DNA of 64,000 nucleotides from Pseudodesulfovibrio cashew (GTDB lineage Bacteria > Desulfobacterota > Desulfovibrionia > Desulfovibrionales > Desulfovibrionaceae): contig NZ_CP046400.1 in NCBI RefSeq assembly GCF_009762795.1, positions 1,155,501-1,219,500 on the forward strand, given 5' to 3'. The notes under the pieces were generated by a model, which ran no database searches, was not told where the DNA came from, and saw nothing but the letters and a program-made list of their open reading frames with translations. Made by a program: the position numbers and the translations under genes. The stretch's first letter is position 1; every line of letters begins with the position of its first letter. Shown piece by piece: positions 1-8,218 of the stretch.

Positions 1-1
1 T

Positions 2-232
2 TCCGTGGCGGCCAATGCCGCTGACAGGGTCTATTGCACTTTCCTTGGCCAGCAGGCCGTACACGCCGCCATGGCAGGTAAGACAGGTATGGTCGTGACC
101 CATCTCAAGTCCAGCATGGTTCATCTTCCCTTGGATCTGGTGGCCCTCAAGCGTCGTTCTCTCAATCCGCACTCCGACTACTGGTGCACGGTAATGGAAT
201 CTACTGGCCAGGAGAGCTATTTCCTGACGTAG
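2..232 (+). CDS. ATP-dependent 6-phosphofructokinase, C-terminal end (partial)
   Basis: The reading frame is open from the window edge to a TAG stop, so only the last 76 or so residues are present. The segment AVHAAMAGKTGMVV followed by a VHLPLDL stretch and the ending VMESTGQ match the C-terminus of long-type phosphofructokinases, which phosphorylate fructose 6-phosphate in glycolysis. The catalytic GGD region would lie upstream of the window and cannot be checked, so ATP versus PPi use is unresolved. A bidirectional-looking terminator follows about 95 bases downstream. Confidence 0.75.
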   Translation, partial: SVAANAADRVYCTFLGQQAVHAAMAGKTGMVVTHLKSSMVHLPLDLVALKRRSLNPHSDYWCTVMESTGQESYFLT

Positions 233-326
233 GCGCATCCTTTACTAGGAAAGAGGGCATGAGTGACACGAGTTGAACTGCTAGGCAGGGGCTCGGGTGC
301 CTCAATATTTCTTGGAACTTGAGCAT

Positions 327-358
327 AAAAAAAGGGGACCTGACCAGGTCCCCTTTTT
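327..358. terminator. Bidirectional rho-independent terminator
   Basis: A perfect GGGGACCT/AGGTCCCC-type stem flanked by an A run on the left and a T run on the right. It lies between the phosphofructokinase (plus) and a minus-strand gene that ends at 378, so it can serve both convergent transcripts. Confidence 0.85.
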
Positions 359-377
359 CTTTGCTGATGAAAAGTGG

Positions 378-782
378 CTATTCGTTGGCAGCCAGTTTGC
401 GACGAACCTGCTCGGAAACCTGACGGCTGACGCCTTCCTTGTTGGACTCAAGCGCCACAGCCAGCAACTCGAAAAGTTCATCATAGGAAAATTCGAGGGA
501 AAGCACGCCGTTGGAAGCGATGCAGCTGTCCTCGCGTTCTTCGACGCGGTAGGCTCTCCGCTCGCGGGCGTGGCCAATGGCGGAAATAATGCCATAAGCG
601 AGCTTGCCGTCCGCTTCACGGTACAGCTTCTCCATGGTCAGCATTCCGGAGTTGTCGTCAAAATACATTTCTTCACCGATGAGCTGACCTTCGACAGTCA
701 TATCCTCACCGAAATCATTGGGTAAATTGACGCTCTGGACAAGGTCGGAACCTTTGTTGCCACCCTTGCTGCTCTGGGACAT
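378..782 (-). CDS. Conserved-type hypothetical protein, 134 aa
   Basis: I do not recognise a family. The start chosen is ATG at 782, because an AGGAG sits about seven bases upstream; a GTG at 788 would be too close to it. The protein is soluble and acidic, with no signal peptide or membrane segment, and has a Lys/Arg-containing tail. It lies ten bases downstream of the HTH gene on the same strand, so the two are probably co-transcribed and end at the terminator at 327-358. Confidence 0.7.
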   Translation of the reverse strand: MSQSSKGGNKGSDLVQSVNLPNDFGEDMTVEGQLIGEEMYFDDNSGMLTMEKLYREADGKLAYGIISAIGHARERRAYRVEEREDSCIASNGVLSLEFSYDELFELLAVALESNKEGVSRQVSEQVRRKLAANE

Positions 783-792
783 GCTCACTCTC

Positions 793-1083
793 CTATTCCA
801 AGGGAAGTTTATATTGCGTTGGGCCCGGCTTGGATTGGTCCTCCGGTTCGGGCTCCTGCCAACCTGAATTGATGAATTCCAACAGCGCGCTCTCAGGGAC
901 TCGCCATTGGCTGCCGATCTTTATCGCCTTGATACTACCGCCCGTAATCAACCGATATGCCGTCCGTTGATGAACGCGAAGAAGCTCGGCGACTTCCCGC
1001 ACGGTATACAGCACTGGGGGCGATGTAATATCTTTCTTATTCATGATGTCATAGTCTGACTTACAATGTTCATTCTTTGACAT
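793..1083 (-). CDS. Helix-turn-helix DNA-binding protein, excisionase/MerR-like
   Basis: Residues about 25-72 (LYTVREVAELLRVHQRTAYRLI, then IKIGSQWRVPESALLEFI) form a classic HTH_17 / excisionase-type winged helix in which helix two reads DNA. The family includes phage excisionases and small regulators. No integrase or att site is nearby, so regulation is more likely than excision here. Neither candidate start (1083, or an internal ATG at 1044) has a clear Shine-Dalgarno sequence, so the first 13 residues are uncertain. Palindromic repeats just upstream at 1091-1138 are candidate binding sites for autoregulation. Confidence 0.75.
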   Translation of the reverse strand: MSKNEHCKSDYDIMNKKDITSPPVLYTVREVAELLRVHQRTAYRLITGGSIKAIKIGSQWRVPESALLEFINSGWQEPEPEDQSKPGPTQYKLPLE

Positions 1084-1090
1084 AGGGAGT

Positions 1091-1138
1091 CAAAGTTTGT
1101 CAACAAAGTACAACGTTGTCCTACAAAGTCTAGACTTT
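1091..1138. promoter_or_regulatory. Cluster of short palindromes and ACAAAGT repeats upstream of the HTH gene
   Basis: The stretch holds CAAAGT at 1091, ACAAAGT at 1103 and 1123, a perfect ACAACGTTGT palindrome at 1110-1119 and a perfect 14-base palindrome AAAGTCTAGACTTT at 1125-1138. Two of the repeats share the half-site AAAGT(C). It lies directly upstream of the minus-strand HTH gene and is a plausible operator array. Which protein binds is inference. The remaining sequence to 1543 is AT-rich and shows no gene I can support. Confidence 0.5.
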
Positions 1139-1543
1139 TTCTACAGTCCAACGGAAAGAAAAGCATTACAAACCGTTGTTGAACGTTGAAGTGCTACATA
1201 GCAAAATTCAGCCTGAAACTTAATGGGAAAAAGTCACTTTTTTTTGCTGAGAGGCAATGTTTTTAAAGGGTTATGTCTAGAAAAAATCAAAGTTTTGTCT
1301 GGATGAAAATAGTCGATGAAATTGATTTGCCGTGTAAATGCAGCTGGTTAAGGAAATAAACCACAACTCCTCTTAAGTGGAAGCCATAAACAGGTATATT
1401 GTGGCGGGTTACTTTATAAGGCTGGCAAACCGAGGTTAACAAGGTAGGATAATGACGGAAAAAATCCACTAGGGATGATTGCTGTCAGTTGTGGTTGAAA
1501 CTCTATGAACGTGACGGCAGGCGATCAGAAGTCCTGCCTCTGA

Positions 1544-2320
1544 CTAATTCTGCTTGTGTGCTGTAACAATGACGTCCTTGCCAAAGAAAAGGGCGTCGCT
1601 GAGAAGAGTTTCCGCGATGAAGGTGTTATAGGCGATATTTTCCGGTTTGGTTTTCTCGTGCTCCTGCGCGTTCTTTTTGTATTTGAGCAGATAATGACGG
1701 GTTGTAAACCGGATGAGAGGACGAATCAGAGAGAATAGGCGGTCGCTCTTCTGGAAGTAGGATGATTCCACGGTCTTGACCTCATAGCCGGTCTTGCGGA
1801 GGAAGTAATCCATCTCCGGGTAGCCGATGAGGTTGATGTGGGCCTCGCCAAAAGGAACATCAAGGTTAATGGGAGACTTCATCCCACGGTAGAACCCGGA
1901 AAAGAGGTGGAGAAAGCGTGACCGGATCTGGAGACGGTTGGGGAACGTCAGCACCAGGGTACCACCGGGTTTGAGTATGCGGTTGAATTCCCGCAACACG
2001 TGGGGCACGGATTCAACGTGTTCGATCACTTCACGGCAGATGACCACGTCAAAACTGCTGTCCGGCAGTTCGAGCGGCTGGTTCAAGTCTGCGTGAATTT
2101 CCTTGATGTCCTTGAAATTCTGTAAATAATAATTGGAGATGGTCACGTCATGGCCCTGATCCCGTAGCTGCCTGGAAAGGATGGCTGCCCCTGCACTGGA
2201 TTCAAATACGGCGCATTTCTTGTCGGGAATATGGGAGAAAATGATTTCGTCCTTGCGGATGTCACGGCGGTGTTTGCGGACAACTTCTCCGCCGATGGTG
2301 ATATTCTCGTATTTTTTCAT
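1544..2320 (-). CDS. Class I SAM-dependent methyltransferase, 258 aa
   Basis: The protein carries a glycine/alanine-rich SAM-binding region (VFESSAGAAILSRQL), an acidic strand end (IHADLNQPLEL), the motif SFDVVICREVIEHV and a post-I motif LKPGGTLVLTFPN, which together match Methyltransf_11-type enzymes. Motif I is ESSAGAA rather than the usual D/E-x-GxGxG, so cofactor binding may be altered. ATG at 2320 was chosen because AGGAG lies six bases upstream; the frame is open further but without a ribosome site. The substrate is unknown. The C-terminal half with YFQKSDRLFSLIRPLIRF resembles methyltransferases of glycan or lipid loci, but no such cluster is adjacent. Confidence 0.75.
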   Translation of the reverse strand: MKKYENITIGGEVVRKHRRDIRKDEIIFSHIPDKKCAVFESSAGAAILSRQLRDQGHDVTISNYYLQNFKDIKEIHADLNQPLELPDSSFDVVICREVIEHVESVPHVLREFNRILKPGGTLVLTFPNRLQIRSRFLHLFSGFYRGMKSPINLDVPFGEAHINLIGYPEMDYFLRKTGYEVKTVESSYFQKSDRLFSLIRPLIRFTTRHYLLKYKKNAQEHEKTKPENIAYNTFIAETLLSDALFFGKDVIVTAHKQN

Positions 2321-2431
2321 GACGTCTCCTCGCCGGGGATATCTATAGGTGTTTGGCCCCGAAGGCAACTCCGGCGGCAGTACCACGTTGAATCGGAATG
2401 TGATGTTTTCAGGCCCTTCAGGCTTCTGTCA

Positions 2432-2905
2432 TTATTCGACGACCTCATCGAGCAGTATCATTAATGGTTCTTCCTGATCCGACTGGAGCTTGGTGGTCAT
2501 TTGCTGCATGATCCGGCGGAGGTATCGAAGGTCGGTGACGCTCAGTCCTTCATTGACCGTGTTGCCGAGGTCATCAAGGGCAGTCCTGACTGGCGATTGC
2601 AGACGGTGGGCATCTTCCGTCAGACGGATATGCAAGTTGCGGCGGTCCAGTTTGTCCCTGGTCCGGGTAACGAGTCCGTCACGTTCCATTCGGTTAAGAG
2701 TATTGGAGAGGGTGGCCTGCTCAATGTCCAAACCACGTACAAGCTCCTTCTGGGTGATGCCGTCCTTTTCCCAAAGTCTGAAAAGGACGGCAAGGTAGCC
2801 TGGCTGCACCTTCAACTGGCCGAGTCTGATGGTTAGAGACCTCGTGTAGAGTCGCTGTAACCGTGACAGCTCCTGAAAAAACGTATTTGAATTTAATTCA
2901 GTCAT
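2432..2905 (-). CDS. MarR-family transcriptional regulator, 157 aa
   Basis: The winged-helix region of about residues 45-105 reads LFRLWEKDGITQKELVRGLDIEQATLSNTLNRMERDGLVTR followed by the wing DKLDRRNLHIRLT, the DxRxxxxxLT signature of MarR proteins. These act as dimers, usually repressing a neighbouring gene until a phenolic or lipophilic ligand binds. The gene is divergent from the ChbG-like deacetylase, and a perfect inverted repeat at 2941-2961 lies between them, so it probably controls both itself and that gene. No Shine-Dalgarno is evident before the ATG. Confidence 0.88.
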   Translation of the reverse strand: MTELNSNTFFQELSRLQRLYTRSLTIRLGQLKVQPGYLAVLFRLWEKDGITQKELVRGLDIEQATLSNTLNRMERDGLVTRTRDKLDRRNLHIRLTEDAHRLQSPVRTALDDLGNTVNEGLSVTDLRYLRRIMQQMTTKLQSDQEEPLMILLDEVVE

Positions 2906-2940
2906 GATATTAGTGAATTAAGTGGTGGTTAAAATAATAA

Positions 2941-2961
2941 ATTGCATACTATGTATGCAAT
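2941..2961. promoter_or_regulatory. Perfect 9-3-9 inverted repeat, likely MarR operator
   Basis: Arms ATTGCATAC and GTATGCAAT are separated by TAT. This size and symmetry is typical of MarR operators. It is 36 bases from the marR start and 65 bases from the divergent deacetylase start, in an AT-rich promoter region. Confidence 0.75.
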
Positions 2962-3025
2962 AGATAGCTGTCAATATGTTGTTGGAGGACTTTACCGTGA
3001 ACTCTGTGGAAGGTAGAAGTCGAGC

Positions 3026-3880
3026 ATGAAAGTAGTCCTGAATGCGGAAGATTTTGGTTTGCATCCCGCAGTCAATCGCGCGGTGGAAAGGTTATTGGGA
3101 ACACGGAACATTACTGCGGTGTCACTGCTCGCTAACGGCGAATATCTGGAACAGGCAGTGAAGCTGCCAACCCCTTCCATGGGTGTTCACCTTGATATTT
3201 TACGCGGCAGACCTGTGAGCCATTGGCAGCATGTTGCGACCCTTTGTGATGAGAACGGGGCGTTTCTGATCAAGCCGGATATCCTGTTTAAACGCTATGC
3301 CATGGGCAAGGTTGACCATGTCCATGTTGAGATGGAGTGGTCTGCACAAATTGAGCGTGTCCTTGATCTTGGGGTGCGGCCGACCCATTTGACGAGCCAT
3401 AAGCATCTGCACGGTTGGCCGTCTCTTACTCGAATGGCTGCCACGCTGGCGGAACGGTATGCCATTCCATGGGTGCGAAAGCCGGTCGAATGCGCCGAGA
3501 TCGCCAGGCTGGACAGGACGGGCTTCCCGGCACGCTTTCAGAACGTCTGCAGGTTTTTCGACAGAGAGGCTGGCAACGTGAAATGGACTACCGGATTTGT
3601 GAACCTGAAGGAGATGCCCGATCCGGTCCCACAGCGGGTGGTGGAATTGCTGGAGGAAATGGAAACGGTTGAGCGCGACGGACTCGCTGAAATCCGCGTG
3701 AGGCCGGGGTTGAACGCCGTCGGTGATCCACCTATACCTTCCTATTGCAATCCTCCGGTGATTTCGTCCCAATGGAGCCGGGAGTATCATGCCCTGCTAC
3801 AGGGGGATTGGCCCAGCGAGTTGAGACTGGCGGGATGGGAAGCGGTTGGCTTCTCGGAGGAATACCCGAAGCAACCTTGA
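3026..3880 (+). CDS. ChbG/HpnK (YdjC) family carbohydrate deacetylase, 284 aa
   Basis: The N-terminal motif NAEDFGLHPAVNRA supplies the metal-binding Asp, MGVHLDIL the first His, and THLTSHKHLHGWP the paired His motif of this TIM-barrel-like family, which removes N-acetyl groups from chitooligosaccharides (ChbG) or from hopanoid-linked GlcNAc (HpnK). The full set of metal ligands appears present and the length is normal. No chitobiose uptake or hopanoid genes are adjacent, so the substrate is open. The divergent MarR regulator and its operator suggest inducible expression. Confidence 0.85.
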   Translation: MKVVLNAEDFGLHPAVNRAVERLLGTRNITAVSLLANGEYLEQAVKLPTPSMGVHLDILRGRPVSHWQHVATLCDENGAFLIKPDILFKRYAMGKVDHVHVEMEWSAQIERVLDLGVRPTHLTSHKHLHGWPSLTRMAATLAERYAIPWVRKPVECAEIARLDRTGFPARFQNVCRFFDREAGNVKWTTGFVNLKEMPDPVPQRVVELLEEMETVERDGLAEIRVRPGLNAVGDPPIPSYCNPPVISSQWSREYHALLQGDWPSELRLAGWEAVGFSEEYPKQP

Positions 3881-4665
3881 AAGAGGTATAACTCGGGCGG
3901 AAGCGTCGTCTGCGATAATCTGATAAGAACAGTGCAAAGATGGACTGAACTCATTGTTATTTCATATAAAAATGATGATCAATACTTGGCGCAATATGAA
4001 AAGATCGGAGTATTATCACAGCAGGTAGAGCCTATTTGGCAAGATCTCGCCCTAGTACACAAGGCTTTGGCTTTCAAGAAATGTGGCGTGCGATAAACGA
4101 TAGGTGGGACAGTGCAAAGGCGGGTTGGGTGCCTGAAGCGGTTGCCCGGTCCGTGTAAAGCGTCTAGGATTGAGGCTGTTTTCAGGGTGACTTGGGAGCG
4201 TTTTGCAAAATTGCAGTGACTAAACGTCATCTGGCTCTGTCGTTCCGGGGTTTCCCCCGGGCTGAGCAATTATCATGAGAGCAGAGTTGCAGGTTTCATT
4301 GCAGACGCTGTAGTTGAGTTGTCTTACGAGCGACATGAGTAAGCATAATCCAAGCTGTTTAATTGTGGAAGAATAAGACGTAGTCATGCAAAAGGTATGG
4401 AGTGAATTGATCAGTAATACAAGCTGTTACTCTGATAATTTCTGCTCTGGGCCCGAACTTCAGCAAGAATGCATACTGGGGGCTGCGACGCCTCCGAAGT
4501 CTATTATGCGGATTATTGCGGATTGCTTTCCATCGAGTAACGGCAGGGACGTATCTCCGTCGGTCGTGATTCAGGGGGCGTGGGTACTCGACGGATGCCA
4601 AGGCATGGCCGTCCTGTCACACTGTGGATTATTGCAGTTTATGCAACGCGCGGAGGCCGATTCAG
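3881..4665. other. 785-base stretch with no supportable gene
   Basis: The stretch is less GC-rich than its surroundings. It has a small CCGGGG/CCCCGG hairpin near 4246-4261 and the short repeat ACAGTGCAAAG near 3929 and 4109. A 95-codon plus-strand frame from 4386 overlaps the next gene start and resembles nothing I know; its codons look unlike coding sequence. A decayed gene or small RNA is possible but not shown. Confidence 0.4.
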
Positions 4666-5355
4666 ATGCCTGATCAGGTGGAAGTGATCATTGCAAGATA
4701 CAGGGAAAACATCACTTGGGCTGCGGCGCTCGGCTATGATTACGTAGTGTACGACAAAGGCGGCAAGCCTGCTGAAAATGCCATTGAATTGGAGAATATC
4801 GGCAGAGAAAGCCATACCTACCTTACGCATATAGTGCGCAACTACGAGCGGCTTGCCGACGTCAATGTCTTTTTGCAGGGAAATCCGTTTGATCATTTGG
4901 ATGATCGGCATCAGGGGAGCGTGGAAATGCTGCGGAACATGATTGCGGACGTTGCAGACCGCAGGGTGCCATTCAAGGGTTTTGCCTGGTTCAAGCTCAA
5001 ATGCGACGGTCTGGGACGCCCGCATGACCTGCGCAAGCCTGAGAACGAGGGGCGTTGGGCCGGATGGGGCAAAGACATCCCTCTGGCCGAAGTTTTCGAG
5101 AGGCTCTTTGACGCGTCGTTTCCAAGACAGTTGGTGGTTCGAGCTCCGGCAGGGATCTTTGCCGTGACCGGAGAACGCATCCGTTCACGGCCAAAGGCGT
5201 TCTATGCCTACGCCCTCGGACTTTTGGAGGCAGACCCGGCGGACGAGTGTAATACCGGTCACGCCTTCGAGCGGCTATGGCAGCATATTTTCAACGGAAA
5301 TACGGCCTGGAACCGGGAGGTGTACCCGGCTCCCGATGGACCTGTCTGTCTTTGA
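4666..5355 (+). CDS. DUF3431-like protein, 229 aa
   Basis: The sequence has the features of the DUF3431 family: VEVIIARYRENITWAA at the start, a YDKGG motif, NIGRESHTYLTHIVRNYERLADVNVFLQGNPF, and later a conserved Trp-rich middle. The family is thought to have a glycosyltransferase-like fold and is commonest in fungi and algae. GGAGG nine bases upstream fixes the ATG at 4666. No signal peptide is seen. The next gene, a membrane permease, starts 18 bases downstream, so the two are probably co-transcribed. The substrate is unknown. Confidence 0.72.
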   Translation: MPDQVEVIIARYRENITWAAALGYDYVVYDKGGKPAENAIELENIGRESHTYLTHIVRNYERLADVNVFLQGNPFDHLDDRHQGSVEMLRNMIADVADRRVPFKGFAWFKLKCDGLGRPHDLRKPENEGRWAGWGKDIPLAEVFERLFDASFPRQLVVRAPAGIFAVTGERIRSRPKAFYAYALGLLEADPADECNTGHAFERLWQHIFNGNTAWNREVYPAPDGPVCL

Positions 5356-5373
5356 CGCGGTGGTGGGCCAGCC

Positions 5374-6597
5374 ATGTTTCTCCCTCTCAATCTACGGATC
5401 GCGATTTCTTCGCTCAAGGCGCACAAATGGCGTGCCATCTTGGCCATGGTTGGCGTGTTTCTCGGGGCCCTGGCCTTTACCGGGGTACAGCATGTTTCCG
5501 AGATAATGGTTCGCCAGTCAGAGATCGAGACTGAAAAACTCGGTCCCAACCTTTTCGCCGTGATGGCAGGGCAAATTCGTTTCAGTCGAGGCGGATCGGT
5601 GCGCGTGTCCGCCAGCAACAGAAATTTTCTCCTTGGCGATGCGGTGGCAGTCATCAACGGGGTTCCGTCGGTGCTGGAAGGCGCGCCCTTCGTGGCCACG
5701 GACATGCCGTTGCGCGCCAACGGACGGGGAGTGACCGCCAAGTTGCTCGCCACCTGGCCGAGTTATCAGGAGATACGGAATTTCCGGCCTTCGCTGGGGC
5801 GGTTCTTCGATCAGTCCGACGTGGAGAACAGATCGAGAGTCTGCGTTCTCGGTCAGAAGGTGGCCACACGGCTTTTCGATTCGCCGGAAGGGGCCATGGG
5901 CAAGATGGTTCATCTGTACCGTGCCGGGTTCCGAGTCATCGGAGTCATGGAGGTCAAAGGGCGGGATATTTCCGGCGAGGATCAGGACGAATATGTCTTT
6001 TTGCCGGTAACGACCTTCCTTCGCAGGGCAGCCAACCAGAACTGGCTAAGCGGCGTTTTTCTCCGCCTGGCCAAGGAAGCGGACCCTGATGAGGTCGGGG
6101 CGGCGGCATCAGCGGTTCTCCGGGAGCGTCATGCCATAGGTCCCGGGGAAGATGATGATTTTTCGACCATGTCAGCCAAGGACGCCATGAAGCTTCAGCA
6201 GCAGGCCCTGGATCTCATGGGCACCCTGGGCGGCATCACCTCGGTGATCTCCTTTGCAGTGGGCGGTATGGGCATACTTTCCATCATGATTCTGGTGGTG
6301 CGTTCACGCCGGGTGGAGATCGGCGTGCGTCGCGCCGTGGGCGGAAGGCGGCGCGACATCGTGCGCCAGTTCCTCTTCGAGTCCGCTCTGATGGCCGGCG
6401 TAGGGGGCGGGCTGGGCGTCCTGGTCACCGTGGTTCTGGTCACGGTGGGCTGCAATTTGGCCGACCTGCCTCTGGTCATCCAACCGGCCGGACTTCTGCT
6501 GACCCTGGCCGGGTCCTGCCTGCTCGGCGTGGCCGCCGGTGCATATCCGGCATGGCAGGCCGCGCGAATCGAGATTCTCGAAGTACTTCGGCACTAG
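5374..6597 (+). CDS. MacB/FtsX-type ABC transporter permease, 407 aa
   Basis: An N-terminal transmembrane helix (about 15-38, AILAMVGVFLGALAFTGV) is followed by a large periplasmic MacB_PCD-like domain (about 40-265). The C-terminal FtsX domain has three hydrophobic segments (about 280-305, 330-358, 365-390) and the cytoplasmic motif RRVEIGVRRAVGGRRRDIVRQFLFES that contacts the ATPase. Such permeases work with a LolD/MacB ATPase in lipoprotein, peptide or macrolide export. No ATPase gene is within several kilobases, so it must borrow one or be an orphan. It is probably co-transcribed with the DUF3431 gene upstream. Confidence 0.85.
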   Translation: MFLPLNLRIAISSLKAHKWRAILAMVGVFLGALAFTGVQHVSEIMVRQSEIETEKLGPNLFAVMAGQIRFSRGGSVRVSASNRNFLLGDAVAVINGVPSVLEGAPFVATDMPLRANGRGVTAKLLATWPSYQEIRNFRPSLGRFFDQSDVENRSRVCVLGQKVATRLFDSPEGAMGKMVHLYRAGFRVIGVMEVKGRDISGEDQDEYVFLPVTTFLRRAANQNWLSGVFLRLAKEADPDEVGAAASAVLRERHAIGPGEDDDFSTMSAKDAMKLQQQALDLMGTLGGITSVISFAVGGMGILSIMILVVRSRRVEIGVRRAVGGRRRDIVRQFLFESALMAGVGGGLGVLVTVVLVTVGCNLADLPLVIQPAGLLLTLAGSCLLGVAAGAYPAWQAARIEILEVLRH

Positions 6598-6847
6598 ATG
6601 GAAAAACCTGTTATTTCAGCTTGAATCAAATTAAATAGTTGGCTATATTTGTATTTATAGCTGGCTATTCAATTGTGCGGAGGCCGTCATTTGCAGAGGC
6701 TGGCCCCTACACTGGATGCGTCATCCTGCGGAGTTATTTTCAAGTCTAAGCCCTGTGACAAAATCCATATTTCGTGGCATGTCTTGAAGTCCAGGGTCGG
6801 TGGGATTGCATCTCCCGGCCACATGATGTCGACCAAAGGGGGGAGGC

Positions 6848-7444
6848 ATGGGAAACAACACAATGTCGGCGGACATGCGTACCAGAGTGATTAAGGCGGC
6901 GGCGGATTGCTTCGATGAGCGGGGTGTTGAAGGCACCGAGTACTCGCATATTGCCGAGGCCGCAGGTGTCAGCATCGAAGACATCAAGTCGGAATTCGGG
7001 AGTAAGGAGGAACTGGCCCTGGACGCCCAGTCCTATGAAATTGAGCGACTGACCGACGAGTACCTGGCCAATATGCCCGATGCGAGCCCTCGGGACGCGG
7101 TCAAATTCATTTTCAGAACTCGACTGTCCTTTATCGAAGCGAAACCCAATCGCACCAAATTGTTCTTGTCTGAAGCCATTCAGGGCAAATCGCCCTGGTC
7201 GGAAAGGCTGGACCAGGTAATCTGGCATGTCTCCATCGAGCTGGCCTCGCTGCTGGAGCGCGGGATACGCGAGGGTCGGTTTGAAAAGAACACTGATGCG
7301 CAACTGGTGGTGCGCGCACTGACCTCCATCTACCTGACCGGTGTGGTCACCATCGGCATGCGCAGGGAAAAAATCGTGGCCAAGGACGTTTGGGACTTCA
7401 TCGAGCCCCAGATCGACCTGATCTTCGACTGTATTCGCGCCTAG
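6848..7444 (+). CDS. TetR-family transcriptional regulator, 198 aa
   Basis: The N-terminal HTH of about residues 10-55 (TRVIKAAADCFDERGVEG, then HIAEAAGVSIEDIKSEFGSKEEL) matches TetR_N, although the usual YYHF is SEFG here. The C-terminal 140 residues are an all-helical ligand/dimer domain. A strong GGGGGAGG lies directly before the start. It is a single gene preceded by 250 bases of AT-richer sequence with no gene. The target is unknown; the next operon also begins with its own TetR. Confidence 0.82.
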   Translation: MGNNTMSADMRTRVIKAAADCFDERGVEGTEYSHIAEAAGVSIEDIKSEFGSKEELALDAQSYEIERLTDEYLANMPDASPRDAVKFIFRTRLSFIEAKPNRTKLFLSEAIQGKSPWSERLDQVIWHVSIELASLLERGIREGRFEKNTDAQLVVRALTSIYLTGVVTIGMRREKIVAKDVWDFIEPQIDLIFDCIRA

Positions 7445-7471
7445 CCCTCTTCTTTCTCGCTCAAAAAATCA

Positions 7472-7499
7472 GGCCACGGGTCAAGTCAGGTCCGTGGCC
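7472..7499. terminator. Hairpin between the two tetR genes
   Basis: A perfect GGCCACGG/CCGTGGCC stem with a 12-base loop. No T run follows, so it may be a terminator of the first tetR or an operator for the second regulator. Confidence 0.4.
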
Positions 7500-7573
7500 A
7501 TCCGATATGACAGTGTTGCAACAGCCTGTGAACGGCGTTTACAACGCGGAAACTTATTGATAACGGCTTGAGC

Positions 7574-8218
7574 ATGAACCGGGAACGGAAGCTCCGGCAG
7601 GATCGCGAGACCATGCGGCGGCGCATTCTGGACGCGGCCAAGCGGCTCTTCGTCAAGGAAGGGTTCGAAAACGTGTCCATGCGGCGGATCGCCACGGCCA
7701 TTGAGTATAGTCCGGCGGCGATCTACCGGTATTTCCGCAGCAAACGCGAGATACTCTCGGTCCTGCGCGATGAAGGGTTCCGGCGTTTCGTGGCCGGACA
7801 GCGGGAACGGAGTGGCTCCCACTCGGACCCGCTTGAACGGCTGCGGCAGAGCGGGCGGGGCTACCTTGAATTCGCCCGGCGCGAGCCGGATTATTATCAC
7901 CTCATGTTCTCCACCGACTGCGCCGAGGTGGAGTTGGACGGGGATCTGGCCGTGAACTCGCTGCTTTCCTACCGGCTGTTCCGCGAGTCCGTGCAGGATT
8001 GCCTGGACACCGGACGTTTCGGCGACGTCGACCCGGAGGCCGCGGCCTTCGCCTTCTGGTCCGGGGTGCACGGGCTGGCCAACCTGATCAACACCGGCCG
8101 CTTCGGGGTCATGGCGCAAGCCGGAAACCATGAAGAACTGATCGACCGTATTCTGGAATTTACCCTCCGTTCGGCGCGAGCGGAGGATACAACCGCTGAA
8201 AGAGGCGACGCATCATGA
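7574..8218 (+). CDS. TetR-family regulator of the adjacent RND pump, 214 aa
   Basis: The TetR_N HTH of about residues 15-60 contains RRRILDAAKRLFVKEGFENVSMRRIA and the signature YSPAAIYRYFRSKREIL. The C-terminal region matches TetR_C WHG-like ligand domains. The ATG at 7574 was preferred to a TTG two codons upstream; neither has a strong ribosome site. Its stop overlaps the adaptor start (ATGA), so regulator, adaptor and pump form an operon, and autogenous repression of the pump is the expected role. Confidence 0.85.
   Translation: MNRERKLRQDRETMRRRILDAAKRLFVKEGFENVSMRRIATAIEYSPAAIYRYFRSKREILSVLRDEGFRRFVAGQRERSGSHSDPLERLRQSGRGYLEFARREPDYYHLMFSTDCAEVELDGDLAVNSLLSYRLFRESVQDCLDTGRFGDVDPEAAAFAFWSGVHGLANLINTGRFGVMAQAGNHEELIDRILEFTLRSARAEDTTAERGDAS

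Noticed and set aside
793-1543. Integrated mobile element around the excisionase-like gene
   Set aside because: No integrase, transposase, tRNA or flanking direct repeat could be found, so only a regulator is claimed.
4386-4673. 95-codon plus-strand frame before the DUF3431 gene
   Set aside because: Composition does not look coding, there is no recognisable motif, and it runs over the next gene's ribosome site. Kept only as part of the gene-free stretch.
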